From the NCBI GenBank assembly GCA_964409245.1, contig CAYPCQ010000003.1, forward strand, positions 1-64,000: a stretch of 64,000 nucleotides of DNA, read 5' to 3'. The notes beneath the pieces are model-generated. The model did no database searches. It was not told the origin of the DNA and worked only from the letters and a program-made list of their open reading frames with translations. Below are positions 56,773-64,000 of the stretch, piece after piece. Within the stretch, counting starts at the first letter, position 1. The number at the start of each line of letters is the position of its first letter. The translations under genes were made by a program, and so were the position numbers. The DNA is from CAIMWS01 sp964409245 (GTDB lineage: Bacteria > Verrucomicrobiota > Verrucomicrobiia > Limisphaerales > UBA1319).

Positions 56773-57114
56773 CCTGGAAACCAAGCGGGAATCGAGCGGT
56801 TCCAGCCGGCAGCCGGCTGGTGCCGCTCCTGTAATTCGATCAAACAAGCACGACTGAGCAAATGGCATGGACACTGCCAGGGCTTTGATTCGTGCCCAGG
56901 TAGGAGTTCTGGTGAGGAGTCGTTTTTTTAGTTTTTAGGCGGCACCTTTATCCGCTTGCCATCCAGCCGTTTTCTGCGATGCTCAGGTGTTACATGAACG
57001 TATGTTCACGTCGGATTAACCATGTGATAAACCAGTCTAACGCCCTTGGATTTTGTTCCAACTTCGGTGTCGGCTTGGTTGTTTTGATTTTTTAGCCGAC
57101 ACTCCGTCAATCTT
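56773..57114. other. Intergenic region with large hairpin after the aldolase gene
   Basis: 342 bp without a gene. A 35-bp near-perfect hairpin at 56794-56828 has outer arms GAGCGG/CCGCTC and inner arms CAGCCGG/CCGGCTG, interrupted by 3-nt mismatches. It sits 22 bp after the aldolase stop and lacks a T tract, so it may be an mRNA-end stabiliser or a weak terminator. The right half is AT-richer and should contain the promoter of the radical SAM gene, but no hexamer pair stands out. Confidence 0.6.
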
Positions 57115-58764
57115 ATGCAGCTTTTACTTACCTCAGTCTTTGGACCATACGGCGTTGATGACCAGTATGGCCGCAAAGAAAACAAGATGGAACTGTTCCA
57201 TAACCAGGTGACCCGGGAGCAGGACATTTTCTCCTACCGGTTTAACCACCACAGCTTCGGGCTGCAGTTCATGGCGCAGAATTTGGAAACGCCCACCACA
57301 GTGCTGGATTTTCCCACCGAGCAGCGTTTCATCGAGGAGATCAAGAAGGGGTATGATTACGTTGGGATCAGCTTCATTGTGCCGAACTTGAAGAAGGCGC
57401 AGCGGATGGGGCAGTTGATCCGGGAATTGTCGCCCAAAACCAAAATCATTCTGGGCGGCCACGGCGCTAATATTCCCAAGTTGGAAACGATGGTGGAATA
57501 CGACCATTTGTGCCAGGGTGAAGGGCTCTATTTCCTGCGTGAGCTTCTAGGCGAAAAGGTGGACCGCCCCATCCGGCACCCGCTGGCATACAGTTCATTC
57601 AATCGCCGGATCATGGGAGCGCCGCTACCCCAGACTTCAGGCGTCTTGATCCCCGGTGTGGGTTGCGCCAATAAATGCCGATTCTGCGCCACCTCTCACT
57701 TCTTTGGCGCCTATACCCCTTATCTCTCAACCGGGCAGGAGGTCTTTGATGTCTGCCAGGAATACGAGCGGAAGCTTGGCGTCACTGATTTTGGGGTTTT
57801 GGATGAAAATTTCCTGAAAAACCCCACGCGGGCCCGGGAGTTGATCCAGATCATGGAAAAAAATGGCAAGCAGTATACCTTCGCCATTTTCAGTTCCGCT
57901 GAAACCTTGAAGCAGTTAGGGGATTTGGACATGCTGGTCAGGTTGGGTGTGTTGTTTATTTGGATTGGCGTGGAGTCCAAGAAAGAAGTTTACGAAAAGA
58001 ATCGGGGCGTCGATTTCCACGCTTTGATCGCCAGCCTGCGCAAACGTGGCATCAGTGTGCTGGTTTCCGCCATTCTTTTCCTGGAACAGCACGACCAGGA
58101 AACGATTTGGGAGGATGTGGATTTCGCCATCTCGCTCCAGCCCGATTATCTTCAGTTCATGCAGTTAGGCCCCATTCCTGGCACATCCCTTTACAAAGAT
58201 TATGAAAAGAAAGGGATTTTGTTCAATGAGGTTCCTTTTGAAGAGCAGCACGGCCAGGATATGATCTGGTTCCGGCATCCCAATTTTACCCGCGAGGAAA
58301 CCCGGGACTTTACCAAGCGGGCCTTCCGGAGGGATTTTGAAGTCAATGGCGCCTCGTTCATCCGTGCCATGCGCACCGCGCTATGGGGTTACCATTACGC
58401 TCAAAACCACAGCGATCCCATGATTCGCAGGCGGGCTGCCAACTTCTTGAATTCGCTTTCCAGCATGCGGCACTTCCTGCTCGCTGCCACCCTGTTCAAT
58501 CCCAACCCGCGCACCGCCGAGTTGCTCAAGGAAATCAAGCCTGAGTTCCGGAAGCTGTTCGGCCGTTTCGATCCTATCGCCCTGGCCGTCCTTGCCTATG
58601 CCTGCAAAGAAAGGATTCGGCTGTGGACCCGGGGTGATACCCGGCAGCCTGGTCAGTTATACCTCGAACCAACTGCCAAAGCGGCCGGCGATGTTATCGG
58701 CAGCGTTTATTCAGCGGGGCGCAAAGCGATCGCACCGCAGGCTTTGGTGCCCGACGGCAAATAA
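57115..58764 (+). CDS. B12-binding domain radical SAM protein
   Basis: 549 aa. Residues 1-170 form a cobalamin-binding-like domain (LLLTSVFGPYG start, YVGISFIVPNLKKAQRMGQLIREL, KIILGGHGANIP, CQGEGLYFLRELL). The radical SAM core has the 4Fe-4S motif GVGCANKCRFCATSH (CxxxCxxC, residues about 182-196), FGVLDENFLKNP, FIWIGVES and QFMQLGPIPGTSLYKDYE. Such B12-radical SAM enzymes methylate unactivated carbons or modify lipids and natural products. The long C-terminal helical part (ALWGYHYAQNH, RRAANFLNSL) is specific to a subgroup I cannot name. There is no obvious pathway partner next door. Confidence 0.9.
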   Translation: MQLLLTSVFGPYGVDDQYGRKENKMELFHNQVTREQDIFSYRFNHHSFGLQFMAQNLETPTTVLDFPTEQRFIEEIKKGYDYVGISFIVPNLKKAQRMGQLIRELSPKTKIILGGHGANIPKLETMVEYDHLCQGEGLYFLRELLGEKVDRPIRHPLAYSSFNRRIMGAPLPQTSGVLIPGVGCANKCRFCATSHFFGAYTPYLSTGQEVFDVCQEYERKLGVTDFGVLDENFLKNPTRARELIQIMEKNGKQYTFAIFSSAETLKQLGDLDMLVRLGVLFIWIGVESKKEVYEKNRGVDFHALIASLRKRGISVLVSAILFLEQHDQETIWEDVDFAISLQPDYLQFMQLGPIPGTSLYKDYEKKGILFNEVPFEEQHGQDMIWFRHPNFTREETRDFTKRAFRRDFEVNGASFIRAMRTALWGYHYAQNHSDPMIRRRAANFLNSLSSMRHFLLAATLFNPNPRTAELLKEIKPEFRKLFGRFDPIALAVLAYACKERIRLWTRGDTRQPGQLYLEPTAKAAGDVIGSVYSAGRKAIAPQALVPDGK

Positions 58765-59030
58765 ACCACCGGGTTAAAGCCAGCAAGGCAGGCATCTGTC
58801 GCTCCCTTGGCCGCAGGTTGGCAGGGTTGTGTCGGCCGATAGTCCTTTGTGGTTTTCTCCTCCACCTCCCCTGGGTCTTTTCTGATCGGCCACGCGCCGT
58901 TTGGAACGGTTGGGAGTGGACGGAATTGCGGGGGGGCGGATGGCTCTTCGGCTTTAGACAAGAAAATCCTTGCCGAGTTGGGCTGTTTTGTGGTTTTATG
59001 TCGTTGTAGTCAACCAACGAGGAGCCCATT

Positions 59031-59375
59031 ATGAATGAATCAACCAGCAGATTGGTGAAAACTGTGTCGCTTCAGCTCCCGCCCGGTGACCCAGGCCCGA
59101 TTTGCCCTTATCCACCCCGGTGCAGTCCCACGGATATTTCGCGCTGGCGGCAAGCCACTTTCACCATGACCGAAACCGCCTTGGACGTGCCTAGAAACCA
59201 GGACCGCGAGTTGATCGAACAATGGATCAAGCAGCTCATCCAGCGTGAGTTGACCGTGCATTTGGAAGTAGCCGAAAAGGAGGCCGGTCCTTTGGTCATT
59301 CAGGTGGATGACACCGCTGCGGAAGTCATCCGTCTGGCTTTGCAGCACCGTACACCGCGGGTTAGCGCGGGCTAA
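59031..59375 (+). CDS. Small hypothetical protein
   Basis: 114 aa, not recognised. An ATG preceded by a good ribosome binding site (CGAGGAG, 59018-59024) supports translation. The N-terminal half is Pro/Cys-rich (PICPYPPRC), and the C-terminal half is mixed alpha/beta with ELIEQWIKQLIQRELTVHL and GPLVIQVDDTAAEVIRLAL. No signal peptide or membrane segment. It precedes the glycosyltransferase gene by 194 bp; the 266 bp before it holds nothing I recognise. Confidence 0.6.
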   Translation: MNESTSRLVKTVSLQLPPGDPGPICPYPPRCSPTDISRWRQATFTMTETALDVPRNQDRELIEQWIKQLIQRELTVHLEVAEKEAGPLVIQVDDTAAEVIRLALQHRTPRVSAG

Positions 59376-59569
59376 TCCTGGCTCTGGTTATTCAATTGGG
59401 TCTGTGCAGTTTGCTTCATCTGTCTGAATGCAGCTTGAGGTTTTTTCGAGCAGGCTGGATTTGGATCCAGTGCTTTTCATGCCAGGAGGAACGGACTTGC
59501 GATGACGGGTCACTTATGTGTTAGCTGGGTGGGGAATTTGCCCAAAACTTGCAATTCCCAAAATCGCCG

Positions 59570-62191
59570 ATGCGAAACTATATTTTCCGCTGCTGGCTTT
59601 CGCTGGGGGATATTGTTTTGCTAACCGCTGCGGTGCGGGATCTGCACCGCCATTATCCGGGGCGCTACCAGACCGATGTCCGGTCGTGTTTCCCGGACTT
59701 GTGGTTGAACAATCCGCACCTTTATCCCCTTGATGAATACCAGGCTGGGGTGAAAGTGATCGATTGCGAAATGCCACTGGTCAACCAAAGCCGAAATGCA
59801 GCCTGTCATTCGATCCACGGCTTCATGGATTTCCTGAACCAATACCTCGGGATCCATCTCAAACCCACGGCTTTCCACGGCGACTTGCATTTGTCGAGGG
59901 AGGAACAAACGGCCTCCTGCCGGGTCCATGAACTCGCGGAAGCAGCCATTCCCTTCTGGCTGATCTCTGCCGGGGGCAAGCCGGACTGCACTATTAAATG
60001 GTGGGATGTGAGGCGTTACCAGGAGGTGGTGGACCATTTTCAAGGCCGCATTCAATTTGTGCAAGTGGGGCATGTGGCTGATTTTCATCCCCGGTTGAAA
60101 GGAGTTATTGATATGCGGGGACGGACCTCCGTTCGGGAATTAACGCAATTGGCATATCATGCTCAAGGAGTGCTCTGCGGAGTAACCGGGCTGATGCACT
60201 TGGCTGCCGCAGTCCCTGGAAAGGATGGTGGCCATCCCGGGCGGCCTTGTGTGGTGGTGGCGGGCGGGCGCGAGCCGCCCCATTGGGAGGCATATCCCGG
60301 GCATCAGTTCATCCACACGGTGGGCACCTTGGATTGTTGTTCCGATGGGGGGTGCTGGCGGATGAGGACTTTGCCCCTCGGGGATGGCGATGAGCGGGAT
60401 GGCCCGGAAGATCTTTGCCTCCAGGTTCATCAGGGATTGCCACGCTGCATGGATCTGATAACCAGCGCTGAGGTGATCCGGAGGGTGGAAGTCTATTTCA
60501 TGGGCGGAGCCACCCGCTTTCTGACCAGGCAGGAACATCTCGCCGCGTTGAAAGGCATTCAAGCCAGCGATGCCGCGGAAGTTCCGCCTCCACCGTTGAA
60601 TTTTTTCTCTGCGCCTGGCCTGGCTGGCCGGTTCATCGGCCACTGCCCGGATTATCCCGGAGGTTTTGCAGGCAAGGGCATTGTCATTTGTGGAGGCGGA
60701 GCGCGGATGTTCACCAATGCCTGGGTGTGCATTCACATGCTGCGGCACCTCGGTTGCTCACTGCCGATCCAGCTTTGGTATCGCGGGGTCCAGGAGCTGG
60801 ATGACTCCATGCGCGGATTGATAGCCACCCAAGGAGTAGAGTGCGTCGATATACTGGACCAACTGCGCCTGCATCCAGCGGCGCTGGATCATGTCTGGGC
60901 CATGAAGCCTTACGCCCTGCTCCGCTGCCGTTTCCGGGAGGCATTGCTCCTGGATGCCGATAATGTGCCGGTGGCAAATCCTGAATACCTTTTTGAAGAG
61001 CCCGAGTTCCGCCGCACGGGCGCTGTGTTTTGGCCCGATTTTGGCCGGTTGGGACGCAATTCGTCCGCCTGGAAATTATTTGACGTTCCGTATCAGGAGG
61101 AGCCTGAGTTTGAGACCGGCCAAGTCCTTGTGGACAAGGACAAGTGCTGGCGAGCCTTGCACCTTTGCCTGTGGTATAATGAACGGGCCGATTTGTACTA
61201 CCAGCATGTGCATGGAGATAAGGAGACCTTCCATCTGGCTTTCCGCAAGCTGGACGCTCCTTATGCCATGCCGGAGCATCCAATCCATCCTCTGGACGGG
61301 GCTATGTGCCAGCACGATTTCAACGGCAATCGCCTGTTCCAGCATCGCAATCTTGCCAAGTGGAAGCTGAATGGCCCCAATCGCCGGATCAAGGATTTTT
61401 GGGGTGAGGAGGAATGCCGGTCTTTTTTACGCCAACTGGCGGCCAAATGGGATGGGCAGGTCGAAAAGCTCCGCCTGCCCAAGGGACCGCCCGGGAGCGT
61501 TTTGCCAGCGGGCGCCAAAATCAAACTCTTTGCCTGCCTCGTTTCGTGCCCGGAGCGCGCAGAAATCCGCAGCCAGACATTGGCGGGACTGGCGGCTACG
61601 GATTGGGGGCGCCGGCCGGTATGCATGCAACTGGACGAGCAACGGTTCACGCGCCAGTCAGACAATTCGGCCCATGCCGCTTGGTGTGCCATCCAAACCG
61701 GCTTGCGCAGCCAGGCCGATTTTATTTTGTATTTGGAGGATGGCTTGGTCTTCAACCGTTTTTTCCTGCACAATTTGGAGACCTGGCCATGGCTGCAGGA
61801 ACGGCAGATCACCCTGGCGAGCCTCTTTAATCCAGGCTTTGCGGAGCTGGGGCGCAGCCGGGCGGACTGCGGGATTGTGGTCCACCCTTCAACCTGGTTT
61901 GGATCCCAAGCGCTATTGCTATCCCGCCCCATGGCGGAATATTGCCTGGCACATTGGGTTGAAGCGCCGGCGGCGTGGGATATGAAACCGGGTTGGCTGG
62001 CAGCCCGGCTTGAGCGTCCGGTCGTGTGTCATTGGCCTTCGTTGGTCAAACCCGCCGGAAAACACGGTTTGCCAGCGGGCAGGGCCGGCCAGGTTCGTGA
62101 TTTCAAGATTGACTGGAAAAATCCGCAACTCAACCCGGTGCCGATCGAGGTGCTGGCGGAGGGAGCCAGGGAGGGCGGGCATGAATCCTGA
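59570..62191 (+). CDS. Multi-domain glycosyltransferase (GT9-like, mannosyltransferase-like, third GT-like domain)
   Basis: From ATG 59570 the product is 873 aa; a TTG at 59549 would add 7. Residues 1-300 resemble the heptosyltransferase family (GT9): LGDIVLLTAAVRDLHRHYP, CFPDLWLNNPHL, WLISAGGKPDCTIKWW, GVLCGVTGLMHLAAAVPG, VVVAGGREPPHWEAYP. Residues about 365-630 look like an MNN/GT71-type putative mannosyltransferase: GKGIVICGGGARMFTNAWVCIHMLR, LPIQLWYRG, MKPYALLRCRFREALLLDADNVPVANPEYLF (with a DAD metal motif), HRNLAKWKLNG. Residues about 655-860 are a further GT-like domain (FACLVSCPERAEIRSQTLAGL, QADFILYLEDGLVFN, with ED as DxD-like site). No membrane segment. It overlaps the kinase gene by 11 bp. 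Probably builds a cell-surface or protein-linked glycan. Confidence 0.82.
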   Translation: MRNYIFRCWLSLGDIVLLTAAVRDLHRHYPGRYQTDVRSCFPDLWLNNPHLYPLDEYQAGVKVIDCEMPLVNQSRNAACHSIHGFMDFLNQYLGIHLKPTAFHGDLHLSREEQTASCRVHELAEAAIPFWLISAGGKPDCTIKWWDVRRYQEVVDHFQGRIQFVQVGHVADFHPRLKGVIDMRGRTSVRELTQLAYHAQGVLCGVTGLMHLAAAVPGKDGGHPGRPCVVVAGGREPPHWEAYPGHQFIHTVGTLDCCSDGGCWRMRTLPLGDGDERDGPEDLCLQVHQGLPRCMDLITSAEVIRRVEVYFMGGATRFLTRQEHLAALKGIQASDAAEVPPPPLNFFSAPGLAGRFIGHCPDYPGGFAGKGIVICGGGARMFTNAWVCIHMLRHLGCSLPIQLWYRGVQELDDSMRGLIATQGVECVDILDQLRLHPAALDHVWAMKPYALLRCRFREALLLDADNVPVANPEYLFEEPEFRRTGAVFWPDFGRLGRNSSAWKLFDVPYQEEPEFETGQVLVDKDKCWRALHLCLWYNERADLYYQHVHGDKETFHLAFRKLDAPYAMPEHPIHPLDGAMCQHDFNGNRLFQHRNLAKWKLNGPNRRIKDFWGEEECRSFLRQLAAKWDGQVEKLRLPKGPPGSVLPAGAKIKLFACLVSCPERAEIRSQTLAGLAATDWGRRPVCMQLDEQRFTRQSDNSAHAAWCAIQTGLRSQADFILYLEDGLVFNRFFLHNLETWPWLQERQITLASLFNPGFAELGRSRADCGIVVHPSTWFGSQALLLSRPMAEYCLAHWVEAPAAWDMKPGWLAARLERPVVCHWPSLVKPAGKHGLPAGRAGQVRDFKIDWKNPQLNPVPIEVLAEGAREGGHES

Positions 62192-64000
62192 ATCTCCAAC
62201 CCAATCGATGCTGGTGCCGGATCTGCCGGATTATGAGATGCTGCGGTGCATCGGCACCGGAACGTTTGGGGATGTCTGGCTGGCCCGGGCGCGTGCCACG
62301 CAGCGTTTCCGTGCCATCAAGCTGCTCTGCCGCAATCGGTTTCCCCGGGATCGCCCCTATGAGATTGAATTTGCGGGGATGAAAAAATACGAAGCAATAT
62401 CCCGGGAACACGAGGGTTTCATCGATATTCTTCACGTCAGCCGGAACGACGCTTTGGGGTGCTTTTCCTACGTCATGGAATTGGCGGATGACGTGGAAAA
62501 CGGCCAGTCCTTCGAGCCTGAAAACTACATTCCCAAAACGCTGGCCAGTGAGCTTTCCCGGCGCCAGATGGCGGCTGGTGGGGATGCGGGCCGCTTTACC
62601 CCTGCTGAATGCGCCCGCATTGGGGTGGACATCGCCGCCGCCTTGGGGGCCTTGCATGGCCATGGCCTGGTGCATCGGGATATCAAGCCTTCCAACATAG
62701 TTTTCGTGCGCGGCACGGCCAAACTGGCCGACGTGGGCCTGGTCACTGAAGTCAGGCCGCAAGGCAAGAGCGACACGCTCATTGGCTCGCCACCCTACAT
62801 GGACCGCCTGGCGCACGGCACGGTGCAAGGGGATCTCTATGGATTCGGCAAGGTTCTATACGTCATGGCTTGCGGCCGGGATCCCATGGATTGGCCCGAG
62901 TTGCCCGGAGGTTCCTCTCAATGGGAGCACTCCGAGACGCTGCGCGAACTCATGGAGATCAGCCGCAAGGCCTGTCATGAGGATCGTTCCCAGCGTTACA
63001 CGAATGCGGGTGAAATCCACCAGGCTTTGCTCCTGTTGCGCGTCGGGCAGTCAGTGAAACGGCTGCAGCGGCTGGAACGGCTGGTGCGCAGCATCAAGCG
63101 ATATGGTTTGGCGGCGGCCGGTTTGCTCCTGGTCGCCGGCCTGCTGCTTTACCAAGGGATGGAGCAACGCAAACAAGCCGCCGAATTGCTCCAGCGGAAG
63201 GTTGGCTCGTGCGTGGCCTACGGCACCCGGGCAGTGGAGGAAAACGATCTGCTGGGCGCGCTGCCATGGTATGCCGAAGCGCTGCGCCTGGATGTGGGCA
63301 ATCCACGAGCCGAATGGGAGCACCGCCTGCGGCTCGGGATGGCCCTCCGCCAATGCCCTAACATAGTCCAAATGTGGTTCACCGATCCTCCTTTGGAATT
63401 CGCCCGGTTCGTTGGGCAGGACAACCAAGTGGTGCTATCCATGCAGGATCGCCGCTGGGCGGTTCACGACCTGGCCACCGGGCGCCGGCTTTATCCTCCT
63501 TTTGGACGCGGCGGGAAGGTGGAATCCATGGCCATTTGCCCTGCCTTTCACAGCGCCGTGACCACCGAGGCGGACCGCAGCAACAACGTGGTGCGGATAT
63601 GGGATTATATGACCGGACAGGAATTGGGGATTCTGGTCCATGCCAGCCCGGTTGGGCAGGTGGCCATCAGTGCCGATGGGCAATGGGTGGCGGCTTCCGC
63701 GATCCGGGGCAGCAATGATTTTCCAGCCATCATTTGGGATTCCAAGACGCGGCAAAGCACCATGGAATTAGCCGGCCATGGCCGAGCCATCAACTGCCTG
63801 GCATTCAGCCCCGATGGACGGCGGCTGGCGACCGGAGGCAGCGACAACCAGGTCATCGTTTGGGATCTGACTTCGGGAAAGCCCCTGGTCACCTTCACCA
63901 ACCACACCAATTGGATTTACAGCGTGGCTTTCAGCCCGGATGGGAGCCGCCTCGCCAGTGCCAGCTTCGACCGTACTGTGCGGGTCTGGGATGCCACCTC
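62181..64000 (+). CDS. Ser/Thr protein kinase with membrane helix and WD40 repeats (partial at window end)
   Basis: The frame runs from ATG 62181, inside the end of the glycosyltransferase gene, to the window edge (606 complete codons, no stop). The kinase domain, residues about 18-285, has the glycine loop CIGTGTFGDVWLAR, the lysine in RAIKLL, LHGHGLVHRDIKPSN (catalytic loop intact), and KLADVGLVTE, where DVG replaces the usual DFG. The activation segment GSPPYMDRLAHG follows. A single membrane helix (GLAAAGLLLVAGLLLY) starts near residue 307, then a TPR-like helix pair (AVEENDLLGALPWYAEALRLD) and WD40 repeats from about residue 400 (INCLAFSPDGRRLATGGSD...VIVWDLTSG; IYSVAFSPDGSRLASASFD...VRVWDAT). 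This is a common PVC receptor-like kinase architecture. The C-terminus lies beyond the window. Confidence 0.92.
   Translation, partial: MNPESPTQSMLVPDLPDYEMLRCIGTGTFGDVWLARARATQRFRAIKLLCRNRFPRDRPYEIEFAGMKKYEAISREHEGFIDILHVSRNDALGCFSYVMELADDVENGQSFEPENYIPKTLASELSRRQMAAGGDAGRFTPAECARIGVDIAAALGALHGHGLVHRDIKPSNIVFVRGTAKLADVGLVTEVRPQGKSDTLIGSPPYMDRLAHGTVQGDLYGFGKVLYVMACGRDPMDWPELPGGSSQWEHSETLRELMEISRKACHEDRSQRYTNAGEIHQALLLLRVGQSVKRLQRLERLVRSIKRYGLAAAGLLLVAGLLLYQGMEQRKQAAELLQRKVGSCVAYGTRAVEENDLLGALPWYAEALRLDVGNPRAEWEHRLRLGMALRQCPNIVQMWFTDPPLEFARFVGQDNQVVLSMQDRRWAVHDLATGRRLYPPFGRGGKVESMAICPAFHSAVTTEADRSNNVVRIWDYMTGQELGILVHASPVGQVAISADGQWVAASAIRGSNDFPAIIWDSKTRQSTMELAGHGRAINCLAFSPDGRRLATGGSDNQVIVWDLTSGKPLVTFTNHTNWIYSVAFSPDGSRLASASFDRTVRVWDAT

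Overview
The window looks like a chromosomal segment of a GC-rich bacterium of the PVC group, most likely Verrucomicrobiota (subdivision-3-like). I infer this from family content, not from a marker-gene tree. The pointers are an N-terminal LEPR-XLL-type motif on a giant surface protein, cadherin/PA14 mega-proteins with a C-terminal calcium-binding plus STDLxxW-type domain, a secreted ceramidase-like protein, a MoxR/DUF58/BatA/DUF4159 operon and a Ser/Thr kinase-WD40 protein. Two 100-N assembly gaps (4276-4375 and 12555-12654) both lie inside repeats.

Layout. 1-631 holds no convincing gene. 632-2737 is an AT-rich gene for an exported repeat protein with a formylglycine-generating-enzyme-type (SUMF1) domain; its composition is unlike everything else here. 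2931-3642 (minus) is a frameshifted endonuclease/exonuclease/phosphatase remnant. 3643-5173 is non-coding, rich in hairpins, and carries a 192-bp tandem repeat. 5174-10097 carries housekeeping and metabolic genes: accA, a secreted ceramidase-like protein (minus), eno with a clear promoter and terminator, and an MBL-fold hydrolase. 10098-11068 is non-coding with paired TGTCAGG palindromes.

11069-38541 is a 27.5-kb block of three same-strand genes for exported giant proteins: a LEPR-XLL protein of at least 4,823 aa, a 767-aa cadherin-like/beta-propeller protein and a 3,554-aa PA14/cadherin protein. They overlap or are closely spaced, so they probably form one transcription unit. 38742-48245 (minus) is a six-gene unit running MoxR ATPase, DUF58, BatA-like, DUF4175-like coiled-coil protein, vWA/amidotransferase-like protein and DUF4159. 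Three junctions are ATGA overlaps. It probably forms an envelope-associated complex.

48517-52903 has an unknown anchored protein, a GYF-like plus cyclic-nucleotide-binding protein, a DUF1015 protein and a methyltransferase. 52983-56772 is a carbohydrate cassette: an exported cupin resembling D-lyxose isomerase, a VOC protein, DhaK, DhaL and an LsrF-type aldolase. Its logic (isomerise, phosphorylate a ketose at C1, cleave to a triose phosphate) suggests catabolism of an unidentified ketose or diketone. 57115-64000 has a B12-binding radical SAM enzyme, a small unknown protein, a fused multi-domain glycosyltransferase and, overlapping it, a membrane Ser/Thr kinase with WD40 repeats that runs off the window end.

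I saw no rRNA, tRNA, CRISPR array, transposase or phage gene, but I could not run covariance-model searches.
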